Positions 1-8,153 of a stretch of 25,975 nucleotides of DNA are shown here, in pieces. How positions within the stretch are numbered: the stretch's first letter is position 1; every line of letters starts with the position of its first letter. Position numbers and translations under genes: made by a program. The notes beneath the pieces were generated by a model, which saw only the letters and a program-made list of their open reading frames with translations, was not told the DNA's origin and did no database searches. The stretch covers positions 1-25,975 of the forward strand of contig QENJ01000040.1 in assembly GCA_013374505.1 (NCBI GenBank). The letters run 5' to 3'. The DNA is from Candidatus Methanophagaceae archaeon (lineage in GTDB: Archaea > Halobacteriota > Syntropharchaeia > Alkanophagales > Methanospirareceae).

Positions 1-528
1 GAATCGAACGGGGGAATGCCAGACGATGCGGTCTTTAGAGGTGTTAACACTGGTTATTGGACACATTACCGGGGTAATGAAATAGTCGAGAAAATACCAG
101 AGATCGTACATGTCGGTTATTACAGGGTCTTTAACGGCATGTCCATGGTGGGAGGTGATGGGATGGGGGTATACATAGGAAATAACGGAACGATCATCGG
201 CTTCCTGAAGACATGGAGAGAACTTGAATACGCAGGTGAAAGAGAGATACTAAACGCAAGCGAGGCGGTTGAACGGCTTCAGAGAGGGGAGACCATCTAT
301 CAACTGGGAGGACCACTAAGCACGATAGAGATAAATAGAATGGAACTTGGCTACTACTCGGCAATGCCACGAGTGAAACAGGAGTTCTACGAGCCTGTAT
401 GGATCTTTCGTGGGAAAAGGGGCGGGGGAGATAGTGTGCCGGCACTGACGGTCTGGGCTGGAGTGACAATGCCACCGCCTATATCTTTTTGTTCTGAAGG
501 AAACATTTCTCCTCGGAGGCTTGAGTGA
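1..528 (+). CDS. Exported PepSY-like surface protein, C-terminal part (cut by window edge)
   Basis: The frame is open from base 1 (Glu-Ser-Asn-Gly-Gly precedes the first Met at base 16), so this is the C-terminal portion of a longer gene. It aligns nearly residue for residue with the 268-aa protein at 687-1493, from GGMPDDAVF through the NGT, SWRELEYAGEREILNASEAVERL and ELGYYS segments to VWAGVTMP, showing a recent tandem duplication. The missing N-terminus presumably held a signal anchor like its neighbours. I do not recognise a named family; the layout (EEA-helix, then beta-rich 'GNNGT...K.W' repeats) resembles PepSY/YPEB-like exported domains. The function is unknown. A hairpin terminator follows at 578. 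Confidence 0.7.
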   Translation, partial: ESNGGMPDDAVFRGVNTGYWTHYRGNEIVEKIPEIVHVGYYRVFNGMSMVGGDGMGVYIGNNGTIIGFLKTWRELEYAGEREILNASEAVERLQRGETIYQLGGPLSTIEINRMELGYYSAMPRVKQEFYEPVWIFRGKRGGGDSVPALTVWAGVTMPPPISFCSEGNISPRRLE

Positions 529-577
529 TCTGCAAGCATTGCCGTGATGGACTGGAATTCCCAAGATTGAAAGGTGG

Positions 578-608
578 ATGGGCTGTTATCAGCCCATTTT
601 TATTTTCA
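578..608 (+). terminator. Hairpin/T-run terminator after first surface gene
   Basis: ATGGGCTG (578-585), loop TTAT, CAGCCCAT (590-597) form a perfect 8-bp stem followed by TTTTTATTTT. Near copies follow the next two paralogous genes at 1544 and 3432, which supports a real 3' signal copied together with the genes. Confidence 0.75.
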
Positions 609-686
609 CAACTCTTTGAAATGTGTAAACCGACTATGATACGACCGTTGGAGCTGCGAAGATTAAAATGAGGAAAGAGTATCGAA

Positions 687-1493
687 ATGAAGAAGAAACT
701 TGGTATCTGCCTTGTCGTGGGAGTAATAGCCGTTGCGCTTGTCTCCTATGGGGTAGTAAAGATGGATGATCTACAGCCAGTGTCGTTTGGACTTGGAGGT
801 TCGCATGGTGCTGTGATTAAAGCGGAACTTCCAGAAGCACCGGAAACGATGCCTTATTACAGAGTGGTTGACGAAAAGTTTGATGATGCAATGTCGCCTG
901 AATTTGGCAGAGTGCGGCAAAAATACCTACCTTACGAGGAAGAGGCAGTAAGATTTGCAGAGGAGTACATTAAATCGCACGGGGGAATGCCTGATGACGC
1001 GGTCTTTGGGGGTGTTAGCACTGTTTATTGGACACATTACCGAGGCGATGAAGTAGTCGAGAAAATACCAGAGGATATACAGGTAGGTTATCACAGAGTC
1101 TTCAACGGCATGCCCGTGGTCGGACCCGGAGATGAGATGACGATAGTAATAGGCAATAACGGAACGGTCCTCAGCTTCCTGAAAAGCTGGCGAGAACTTG
1201 AATACGCAGGTGAGAGAGAGATACTAAACGCAAGCGAGGCGGTTGAGCGGCTTCAGAGAGGTGAGACAGTCTATGAACTGGGAGGGGCACTAAGCACAAT
1301 AGAGATAGATAAAATCGAACTTGGCTACTACTCTGAGATACCGCGCGTGAAACAGGAGTTCTACGAGCCCGTATGGCTATTTCGTGGAAAGGGTAGCCGT
1401 GGACATAATGTGACATTGCCGGTCTGGGCTGGAGTGACCATGCCAACGCCAATACCTTATCGTCACGAGAACCGTTCTGTTCGGAGGCTATAA
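687..1493 (+). CDS. Membrane-anchored PepSY-like surface protein
   Basis: 268 aa. The N-terminus MKKK followed by a hydrophobic stretch (about residues 5-24) is a signal peptide or membrane anchor; no lipobox cysteine is seen. The mature part starts around the 'ELPEAPETMPYYRVVDE' segment, followed by a helical 'EEEAVRFAEEYIKSHGGMPDDAVFGGV' region and beta-rich 'NGMPVVG..IGNNGT' and 'SWRELEYAGEREI' segments. Start ATG 687 has a GAGG motif about 13 bases upstream. It is the middle member of a three-gene paralogous set (partial gene at 1-528, double-domain protein at 1610-3424). Likely located outside the membrane. Family resemblance to PepSY-type domains is by pattern only; no biochemical role can be assigned. 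Confidence 0.75.
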   Translation: MKKKLGICLVVGVIAVALVSYGVVKMDDLQPVSFGLGGSHGAVIKAELPEAPETMPYYRVVDEKFDDAMSPEFGRVRQKYLPYEEEAVRFAEEYIKSHGGMPDDAVFGGVSTVYWTHYRGDEVVEKIPEDIQVGYHRVFNGMPVVGPGDEMTIVIGNNGTVLSFLKSWRELEYAGEREILNASEAVERLQRGETVYELGGALSTIEIDKIELGYYSEIPRVKQEFYEPVWLFRGKGSRGHNVTLPVWAGVTMPTPIPYRHENRSVRRL

Positions 1494-1543
1494 GCCATCT
1501 GTAGGTAGATGAGTAGAATACAAAAGCGATGTGAAATGTTGAT

Positions 1544-1573
1544 GGGCTGAGTTTCAGCCCGTTTTATTTTTTT
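1544..1573 (+). terminator. Hairpin/T-run terminator after second surface gene
   Basis: GGGCTGA (1544-1550), loop GTT, TCAGCCC (1554-1560), then GTTTTATTTTTTT. Same sequence family as the terminators at 578 and 3432. Confidence 0.75.
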
Positions 1574-1609
1574 ATTCTCACGGGTCTTCGGTAGAGGTAA
1601 AAAGAAAAG

Positions 1610-3424
1610 ATGAAGAAAATAATTGCTGGTTTGGTTGCAATAGCTCTGGTAGCTGTAAGTATAGGCGTTGCAGCATACGCATTTGCGAATACCTCAACAT
1701 CAGAACCAGAAGGCGGTTCTTCGTATTCAATTGGTGGTGTAAAGGGGATGGGGGAAGGATACCACAATATGCCGGAAGAATACGTGCTGAACACCACGTT
1801 ACCTTCTGTTCCCGCTAAGCTGATGGTTTACAGGGTTGTGGAGCCAAATGTAACAAGAGAAGAAGTAGCATCATTAGCAGAACGGCTGGGAATGGACGGA
1901 AGCGTAAAAGAAGAATCTTATAGATTCGTTGTTACAGATGGTCAATATGATTTGCATGTTGGTAAATCTGTCCATAATCATATATATTACGAGGACACAT
2001 CCAGATGGAGGAAAAGAAACGATAAAGACGAGCCAGAAAATCTTCCTTCTGATGAAGAAGCCATTGCAATAGTAATGGAATTCCTAAACGATACAGGATT
2101 GATGCCTGAAGATGCCGTTCCTCACAAGGTCGAGCATTCAACGTCAAAAGTAATGGTATCCTTCGCTACTGATGAAACCAATAACCTTCCTGCTATTGCC
2201 GGGTTCCGGATGTCCGTGGAAGTAGGTGGTAACGGCAATATAATACGTGTGACCAAGGACTGGTCAGAATACGAACCATACAAAGAGTCTTCTGTCATCA
2301 CGCCAGAAGAAGCATTTGAGGAACTCAATAAAAGCGGTATAACCACCGGGCTGAGGAACGTAACCACAGCCACGATAAATGAGGTATGTTTTGGGTATCA
2401 CTACTACACAGACTATGAGAAAGAGCAGAGATTTCTAAAGCCAATATACAAATTTAAGGGCGTAGCAAAAGGTAAAATTGACGGTCACACAGAAACCAAA
2501 CCCTTTAGCACATTGATATATGCACTTTCAGATGATTATCCTATCCCACCAGCGAAGAAATACGTGTTGAACACCACGTTACCTTCGGTTCCTGATAAGC
2601 TGATGGTTTACAAGACCGCGGAACCAAAAGTATCAAAAGCAGATGTAGCATCATTGGCAGAACAGGTGGGACTGAACGGGAGCATAAAAGAAGTATCCGA
2701 TGGATTCATGGTTACATACGGTCAATATTACTTAAAGGTCAATAATATCTCTGGTAGTATCTTGTATACAGATATAGGCAATGGTGAATGCCAGAACATC
2801 CGGTTTAGCACCGGGGGTGGTATTACATGTGATGTTTCACCACGTTCTGGTCATGAAGTCCTTACTATGCTCTTTCTTACTCCTGGGTTAGGGACGTGTC
2901 ATTCCACATCACATCCTTCTTCAGATGACGAAGCTATCGAGATCACACGGGAGTTCCTGGACGATACAGGATTGATGCCAGAAGATGCGATTCTTAACGG
3001 AGTTGAGCATTCAAAAAATGGCGGTATGAACGTATGGTTCCGCCGTGAAATCAATGGTTTGCCCGTCACCGGTGATGGATCTGAGATTGGCGTGGGTGTA
3101 TGCGATTACCAGAACATAGCAGGTGTGTTCAAAGTGTGGAAAGAATACGAATCCCACGAGGAATTTTCCATTATTACACCTGAGGTGGCACTTGAAGAGT
3201 TCAAGACGGATGGTGAGGATGCCGGGAGGGTGAATGCACGCGGGGTGGTAACGATAAACAATGTATATTTAGGCTACTATTCAAAACCGGCGGGTGAGGA
3301 GCAGGCTTATCTACAGCCTGTGTATGTCTTCGAGGGCGTGACGAAAGGGAGTGGCGGGACTATGAGGTTTGAGCAATATATACCAGCGATTACTGAACTT
3401 GGAGGAATAGAATTTGGAGAATAA
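1610..3424 (+). CDS. Exported two-repeat PepSY-like surface protein
   Basis: 604 aa. MKKIIAGLVAIALVAVSIGVAAYAFA is a clear signal peptide or anchor. Two long repeats follow: about residues 58-306 and 317-604. Each opens with YVLNTTLPSVP.KLMVY and carries 'SLAE..G..GS.KE....F.VT.GQY', '(A/E)I....L.DTG.MPEDA', a W.EYE. segment and a C-terminal 'Q.(F/Y)L.P.Y.F.GV.KG' strand. Each repeat corresponds to one copy of the neighbouring 268-aa protein, so this is an internal duplication within a duplicated family. A GAGGT motif lies about 11 bases before ATG 1610. Insertion-like differences in repeat 2 (TDIGNGEC... region) show the copies have diverged. Probably an extracytoplasmic protein; function unknown. 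Confidence 0.8.
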   Translation: MKKIIAGLVAIALVAVSIGVAAYAFANTSTSEPEGGSSYSIGGVKGMGEGYHNMPEEYVLNTTLPSVPAKLMVYRVVEPNVTREEVASLAERLGMDGSVKEESYRFVVTDGQYDLHVGKSVHNHIYYEDTSRWRKRNDKDEPENLPSDEEAIAIVMEFLNDTGLMPEDAVPHKVEHSTSKVMVSFATDETNNLPAIAGFRMSVEVGGNGNIIRVTKDWSEYEPYKESSVITPEEAFEELNKSGITTGLRNVTTATINEVCFGYHYYTDYEKEQRFLKPIYKFKGVAKGKIDGHTETKPFSTLIYALSDDYPIPPAKKYVLNTTLPSVPDKLMVYKTAEPKVSKADVASLAEQVGLNGSIKEVSDGFMVTYGQYYLKVNNISGSILYTDIGNGECQNIRFSTGGGITCDVSPRSGHEVLTMLFLTPGLGTCHSTSHPSSDDEAIEITREFLDDTGLMPEDAILNGVEHSKNGGMNVWFRREINGLPVTGDGSEIGVGVCDYQNIAGVFKVWKEYESHEEFSIITPEVALEEFKTDGEDAGRVNARGVVTINNVYLGYYSKPAGEEQAYLQPVYVFEGVTKGSGGTMRFEQYIPAITELGGIEFGE

Positions 3425-3431
3425 TGTGTTA

Positions 3432-3466
3432 ATGGACTGATTTATCAGCCCATTTTTGTTTTTTGT
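3432..3466 (+). terminator. Hairpin/T-run terminator after third surface gene
   Basis: ATGGACTGA (3432-3440), loop TTTA, TCAGCCCAT (3445-3453): a 9-bp stem with one A-C mismatch, then TTTTTGTTTTTTG. Third member of the shared terminator family. Confidence 0.7.
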
Positions 3467-3485
3467 CTCTTTCCACTATTTTAGA

Positions 3486-3777
3486 GTGTCTTTTCACATC
3501 TCGGATGTTAAAATATTGATTGAACCGTCTTTCCCTGATTTTGGAGATGCCGATGTAGTGATTTTGGTTAATAATCAGGGAGTTAAGCAAGTCATTTTTA
3601 TTGTGGCTAAGGTTAAGACATATTAAAAATCATATTGAGGTATTTTAGATGAGTTAAATGTGTTTAAGAGTGGAATAAAGGCAAATAAGGTGGATTCTTC
3701 CAATTTGTTTGTCCGACTATATCATATGTGGTGAACATCCCAAGCGATACATGCCCCGAGACAACGCTATCTGAGAC
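3486..3777 (+). pseudogene. Degraded remnant of an unidentified protein gene
   Basis: From GTG 3486 the frame reads a protein-like segment (ILIEPSFPDFGDADVVILVN, then QVIFIVAKVKTY) until TAA at 3624. The same frame continues after TAA and TGA with '.ILDELNVFKSGIKANKVDSSNLFVRLYH', then another TGA and a possible tail to about 3777. At least three in-frame stops with protein-like sequence on either side indicate an old pseudogene. The parent family is not recognised; the 'ADVVILVNN...VIFI.AK.K' pattern is vaguely nuclease-like, but that is a guess. It lies convergent to the C-terminus of the metallo-beta-lactamase remnant. Confidence 0.45.
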
Positions 3778-3875
3778 TCTTCGGAACCTATAACGGTATA
3801 TACCCCCACTTCTAGAATGAGTACGTCTTACCCAATTCCGGTACGATCACCTCAATATCTTTACCTAGCTGGAAG

Positions 3876-3977
3876 GGGTCAATAGTTCGGTAAGTAAAAA
3901 GGGTCAATAGTTCGGTAAGTGTATTTGTTGAATTTGGGTCAATAGTTCGGTAAGTGTATTTGAATTGGGGTCATTAC
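3876..3977 (+). repeat. Left-end iterons of the rve-type insertion sequence
   Basis: Three identical copies of GGGTCAATAGTTCGGTAAGT occur at 3876-3895, 3901-3920 and 3936-3955, followed by a degenerate copy (GGGGTCATTACATC) near 3967. Start-to-start spacing is 25 then 35 bases. These are probably transposase binding sites. Confidence 0.85.
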
Positions 3978-3988
3978 ATCATACAGTG

Positions 3989-5227
3989 TCATATGGTTTT
4001 ACAGATATCCGGTCTAAGATCATAGACCACCTCACTCAGCTTGTATTCGAATTTTTCAATCAATACCGCAGTATTCTGGTCTTTAGCTCGGTAAAATACA
4101 TCCATAATCTGTTTTTCCAAGCAAATAGTAGCCCAAACGTATTCGCTGATGAACTCCTTGCCTACTTTAAAAGCTTCATTCAGGACAGAGATTTCACCTC
4201 CATTATCAACCATTCTGATGAAGTGTATCCTTCCCTTAGTAAGTGGGAGTTTTCCCAGGGGGATTTTTAGAGAATTGTTTAGTATTCTGACGGGATTTAC
4301 CAGCTCTAACGACTTATTTCTATTCTCCCATGCACTGAGATCGTTATATTGCCCAACAAAATGCGGTGATTTGACCTGCATGTCTTCCAGATTTGCGAAT
4401 GCTTCTTTAGTCCAGAACTTCACATTAAACCATCCATTGAAGTTCTCGATGCTCCCGTTCATCCAGGGGCTCTTAGGATTAATGAATACCACTTCAACAC
4501 CAGCGCATAAGCAGAATCGTAAAAACCTGCTGAATCCACGAGGGTATTTAAAGTCCCCGATGAAGTACATCCCGTTATCGACCTGTAAATATCGTGGAAT
4601 TGGATTATTACGCCAATACCGGATAAGAAAGTCGATTATATTATCCGTACTTCTGGTATCGTACTGCTCAATGTGAACCCGATTGCTGACCACATCAGTG
4701 AGATTAAGGGAAGAGACGGCACCATATCCTTTAATAAATCTGGGTCCAACGAAGTCCATTTGGTGCATCTCATTGACTTTGGTGGGATTCAGAATCGTGT
4801 ATCGCTTTTTTGAGTTCACTCGTTTATAGCGCTCCCGCGTATTCACTTTCAGACCATGTCTCTTCACAATCCGTTTTATCGTTGATGCCGAGGGAGTCTC
4901 ATCATTCAAAAAACCAAGCTTTCCCATTCGATATTGAATTGCATCAGCACCTACTCCGAGATATTTTGATTCATGCTCGTTACCCGCCATTAGAGCTTTT
5001 CTGATGGTTACAATTGTGCTTTCAAGATCTTTGTGCGTTTGTCTTCCATGTTTTTTCGGTGCGTTTGATTGTGATTTATACCACTCCTCTTCACCCGTTT
5101 TGAATCTCTTCACCCAAGTAAAGAGCCACTTCTCAGACCTATTCACGTCTTTGCAAATGTTTGATGGTTTATCACCCATAATATACCGATTTACGGCTTC
5201 AATTCTCTCTTCTTCTTTGTCGTCCAT
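3989..5227 (-). CDS. DDE integrase-core transposase (IS481-like / rve superfamily)
   Basis: 412 aa, full length. The N-terminal helix-turn-helix region (about residues 1-60, 'EAVNRYIMGDKPSNICKDVNRSEKWLFTWVKRFK') is followed by a second DNA-binding part with 'SASTIKRIVKRHGLK'. The integrase core carries the acidic triad: first Asp in HQMDFVGP, second in LQVDNGMYF, Glu in WMNGSIENFNGWF. A C-terminal beta domain ('GGEISVLNEAFKVG...WATI') ends the protein. It cuts and joins the element ends marked by the GGGTCAATA repeats. It fills most of the element. It differs from neighbouring archaeal genes only in being mobile; the ORF is undamaged, so the element may still be active. Confidence 0.88.
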   Translation of the reverse strand: MDDKEEERIEAVNRYIMGDKPSNICKDVNRSEKWLFTWVKRFKTGEEEWYKSQSNAPKKHGRQTHKDLESTIVTIRKALMAGNEHESKYLGVGADAIQYRMGKLGFLNDETPSASTIKRIVKRHGLKVNTRERYKRVNSKKRYTILNPTKVNEMHQMDFVGPRFIKGYGAVSSLNLTDVVSNRVHIEQYDTRSTDNIIDFLIRYWRNNPIPRYLQVDNGMYFIGDFKYPRGFSRFLRFCLCAGVEVVFINPKSPWMNGSIENFNGWFNVKFWTKEAFANLEDMQVKSPHFVGQYNDLSAWENRNKSLELVNPVRILNNSLKIPLGKLPLTKGRIHFIRMVDNGGEISVLNEAFKVGKEFISEYVWATICLEKQIMDVFYRAKDQNTAVLIEKFEYKLSEVVYDLRPDICKTI

Positions 5228-5275
5228 AAAGCATCACAATGGATGCGTAAATGGATATGTTATCAAAAGACTTTC

Positions 5276-5329
5276 CGATGTATTGACCCTTTATTTGTCA
5301 AATGAAATGGTGAACGATGTATTGACCCT
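5276..5329 (-). repeat. Right-end repeats of the rve-type insertion sequence
   Basis: Two copies of CGATGTATTGACCCT occur at 5276-5290 and 5315-5329, 39 bases apart. In reverse complement they share GGGTCAATA with the left-end iterons, but the following bases differ (CATCG instead of GTTCG), so the two ends are distinguishable. Confidence 0.8.
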
Positions 5330-6230
5330 TTCCACCTAGCTCTAACAAGTTCCACAAAAACTGCCGGTCTCTCTGTATGTACGGGAATTAATGTCCTGGG
5401 GCTAATTTTACTGATGAGTTCTTGCAGCTCAGGTCGGGAAGCATGACCGGAAACATGCGCACGATCTATTCTTCTTTTGAGCTTGGAACATTCAGGATTG
5501 GAACACCCCACAGGAAGTGGCGTCTCACCCAAACGGTACCCAATGCCAAAGGCATCTAACCAATTAATGAATCGTTCCTCGTCCAGTTCCATCTCGTCAC
5601 AGAAGGGTTCACACTGCGCCTTTATCTATCTTGATCCCAGTATTTTACCATTCTCATCGGCTAAGTCGAACAACTGCCCTAAGTCGTAATAAGACAGCAT
5701 CAATACGTACTTGCTGGGATTAGACTTGAGTTCTTCTGCCACTAAGCCGTGGTCGTAGTGACTGGAATCCGTGGTCCACGTCTCCCGATCAACGGAATAA
5801 CCGTATTCGTGCTTATGTTGTGAATAATCCGCGGGAGAGTAAAGGCAACTCCCCTTACGCTTGAGAAATACCTTGACGTAATCGGGCAATGGCGTTAGCC
5901 CCAGTTTGTTCAATCTGAATCAATCCGGGTGCCCTCACAGATCAATATATCTATACCCGCTCCTATCGCCTTTACGTAATCATCAATCGTAGTTCCTTTA
6001 ATACCGTGGAACCTGAGATCTCCTGTGTAGAGAATCCGAAAGGGCTTATTATTATTGACCTGGCACGCCAGGACGTAGCTAGAAGCCCCCGGGACGGAAT
6101 AATCCACCTCAATCATGGTGGCTCTAAAGTTACCTATGTCCGTCTCTTCACCGTCCTCTAAGACTCGGCAATCTCTAACCAGTATTTCCTTATGCTCGAT
6201 CTTTGGGCTTCCCGGCATGCAACCAAGCTT

Positions 6231-7064
6231 TTACAAATCACGACTCAAAGCAGCTCTAACCGCCTTCTCCATTACCCCTATCGGTGGCTCCTTTTGTGTC
6301 CATATCGTGAACGAAGCAGCGCCCTGATATACTAGCATCATCACACCATCTATTATCTTTTTAACGCCCGCTTTTTTCGCCTCTCGCAGTAACTTCGTCT
6401 CCATCGGATTGTACACAATATCAAAGACCACGAGTTCCGGGTGCATCAAGTCCGCAGTTACCAGAGTAGCATCTTCATTTGGGTGCATACCCACAGAAGT
6501 AGTATTTATCAATATATCCGAATCCTTAATGCTGTCTTTAAGCTCAGCAGCAGTCAGACTAATAGCATTCGTATTATGAAGATTAGAAACCAACAATGTA
6601 GCTCGTTCTTTCGTTCGGTTAGCTATCGTTACCTTCGCACCTGCGGTATCGAGATAATAGGCAATAGCTTTTGCCGCGCCACCCGCACCAAGAATTAATA
6701 CGGTTTTCCCTTTTAGGTCGCCCACGGTCTCTTTGAGTACCTTAAGCGAGCCTAAACCGTCGGTATTATAGCCGACAGGTGTGTCACTGCGGAACTCAAT
6801 GGTATTTATTGCACCAATTTTAGCCGCTACCTCTTCGGTAGCCACAAAGGCAAGCGCTTTTTCCTTTAGTGGTATAGTAACGTTGAGACCCAGGATGCCA
6901 AGGCTTTTAGCGCCTTTTATCGCATCACCTACTTCGTGTTACGGAACACGAAACGCGAGATAAACAGCATCCAGGCCGATTGCGTCAAATGCCGCGTTAT
7001 GCATAGCCGGGGAAAGGCTGTGCTCTATCGGGTCGCCGATAATGCCGTATATTTTTTTCACCAT
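6231..7064 (-). pseudogene. aroE: Shikimate dehydrogenase with one in-frame TAA
   Basis: From ATG 7064 the frame reads 277 codons, the normal family length. The opening MVKKIYGIIGDPIEHSLSPAMHNAAF is the shikimate-binding signature. An in-frame TAA sits at codon 42 (6939-6941) in 'AFRVP*HEVGDAIKGAKSLGILGLNVTIPLKE'. The catalytic Lys (NVTIPLK) and Asp (YNTDGLG) and the NADP site GAGGAAKAIAYYL follow in the same frame. The enzyme reduces 3-dehydroshikimate to shikimate with NADPH in aromatic amino acid synthesis. A CAA-to-TAA change would explain the stop. Restart at ATG 6845 would give a 204-aa piece lacking the N-terminal substrate domain, unlikely to work. Pseudogene, readthrough and sequence error are all possible; the family call itself is secure. 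Confidence 0.85.
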
Positions 7065-7098
7065 CTTATAAACAGCTATATTTTGCAGAAATATAAAA

Positions 7099-7737
7099 TC
7101 AAACTATCTTAGTAAGCTCACCAATTGACTTAATTACATAATCCGCACCTGAAAAATCCTGAGCCTTTGTATATTCATTCGGAACCGCCACGCATGGTAA
7201 ACCCGCTGATTTTGCCGCACGCACACCTATTTCCGTATCTTCTACCACGATCATCTCTTCATTTTTATAACCCAGTTCATTCCAGGCTTTGGTATAAATC
7301 TCGGGATTCGGTTTTCGTGTGAATACATCCTCCCGGGTTAATATCAATGAGAAATAGCCGTGAAGATGGAATTTTTGTAAAAACTTACTTACCGACTCTC
7401 TTGTGGACGTAGTGGCAAGCGCGAGAGTCAATCCTTTGGTTTTCATTGTATCCAAGCACTCTTTCACGCCGGGTAGCAGTTTAGAAGTAGAATCCCAGAG
7501 TTCACGGTAAAGATGTTTCTCCGCCTCCACTATCAATTGCTGCTCTTCTGGTGACATATTGAATTTCTCGGCAAAGACACTTATACGGTCCGCAGGATGC
7601 CATCCGATGATGTATTGCTCATCTGATTGTGTGATCGAATACCCAAATTTATTGAACACCTGAACGGTTATAGCTATATCCCGGCCGACCGAATCTAACA
7701 GTACACCATCCAGATCAAATATTATCGCTTTTATCAT
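7099..7737 (-). CDS. HAD superfamily IA hydrolase (phosphoglucomutase/phosphatase-like)
   Basis: 212 aa. Motif I FDLDGVLLDS (nucleophile Asp8, acid/base Asp10), cap helices from about residues 17-80, motif II at ALATTSTRES, motif III Lys in TRKPNPEIY, and motif IV VVEDTEIGVRAAKSAG are all present. The layout fits the beta-phosphoglucomutase / phosphoglycolate phosphatase group; the substrate cannot be told. The reading frame is intact, unlike its downstream neighbour aroE. On minus a TATA-like TTATAA stretch about 28 bases before ATG 7737 suggests a leaderless transcript. It lies 34 bases upstream of aroE, so the two may be co-transcribed. Confidence 0.85.
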   Translation of the reverse strand: MIKAIIFDLDGVLLDSVGRDIAITVQVFNKFGYSITQSDEQYIIGWHPADRISVFAEKFNMSPEEQQLIVEAEKHLYRELWDSTSKLLPGVKECLDTMKTKGLTLALATTSTRESVSKFLQKFHLHGYFSLILTREDVFTRKPNPEIYTKAWNELGYKNEEMIVVEDTEIGVRAAKSAGLPCVAVPNEYTKAQDFSGADYVIKSIGELTKIV

Positions 7738-8153
7738 GTTTATACGTTAAATTGCTTTAGTTATAAGCTATGTCTCAGGATATACCCCTAGCCTGAGGTT
7801 TAAACAACTGGCTACTTTAACACCATTTCTACCTCCGGATTCCCGCGTATTTCCAGAAATACTAACCAATTTAGTTTGTTAGCTCGAATTGTTAGAACGC
7901 TTCTATAAGCGCGAAAAGCGAAGAGGAGATAGACACAAACAATCGCTTAAATCGCAAATAGAGACCTCTTTTTTGGTATTTCCAATATATATTAGGGAAA
8001 ACTACACGATGACAAAAGAAGAGCTTGAAAAATAGTTCGAATAATGCTAAAATAATCTTTAGCATATCTGCAAATAAAATTTCAAGAATATAGAAAAAAG
8101 AATATTCGAACGACACATACTAAAAGCGGCAAAATGAATGAAATATTAAGGAA
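7738..8153 (+). other. Gene-free stretch, AT-rich
   Basis: About 416 bases between the divergent HAD hydrolase and the small basic protein. Apart from the HAD promoter near 7761-7770 I see only short palindromes (CGCTTCTATAAGCG near 7899). A possible 74-aa minus ORF here is very Phe/Leu-rich and has no start signal; I do not accept it. Confidence 0.4.

Larger units (their letters stand above)
3871..5333 (-). mobile_element. Complete rve-type insertion sequence with 8-bp target duplication
   Basis: The outer ends match as inverted repeats: GGAAGGGGTCAATA at 3871-3884 and the reverse complement GGAAAGGGTCAATA at 5320-5333 (13 of 14 identical). The target ACCTAGCT is duplicated at 3863-3870 and 5334-5341. 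Inside is one full-length DDE transposase gene on minus. The ends carry repeated internal sites (separate entries). The element is 1463 bp, intact by eye, and sits in the 3' part of the metallo-beta-lactamase pseudogene. The lack of TGT termini is unlike typical IS481, so family placement is tentative. Confidence 0.88.
3812..6229 (-). pseudogene. Beta-CASP metallo-beta-lactamase (RNase J/CPSF-like) pseudogene, split by an insertion sequence
   Basis: Read on minus from about 6229. The first recognisable part is PKIEHKEIL..., with VDYSVPGASSY (the family's metal His is Tyr here), TGDLRFHG and CEGTRID. About 130 N-terminal residues with the HxHxDH site are missing, cut where aroE ends. At about 5912 the frame shifts straight into a late beta-CASP segment (LTPLPDYVKVFLKRKG...YVLMLSYYDLGQLFDL), so a central piece looks deleted. 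An in-frame TAG (5626-5628) sits in GSR*IKAQCEPFCDEMELDEERF. The C-terminal GHAS...IPVHTE motif follows and is interrupted by the insertion sequence at 5333. Beyond the element the last codons GKDIEVIVPELGKTYSF end at TAG 3812, in a shifted frame. RNA-processing or nuclease ancestry is inferred from motifs; the gene is certainly dead. Confidence 0.8.

Noticed and set aside
4149..5339. Long plus-strand frames opposite the rve-type transposase
   Set aside because: They are antisense shadows of a clear DDE transposase gene.
6220..6235. HindIII and SphI sites close together at the aroE/metallo-beta-lactamase junction, as if a cloning polylinker
   Set aside because: The spacing and intervening bases do not match a common polylinker, and the metallo-beta-lactamase frame runs through the SphI site. 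A natural deletion junction is more likely, though a chimeric clone cannot be fully excluded.
7892..8116. 74-aa minus-strand frame rich in Phe and Leu
   Set aside because: AT-rich sequence, no ribosome site, no recognisable topology beyond composition.
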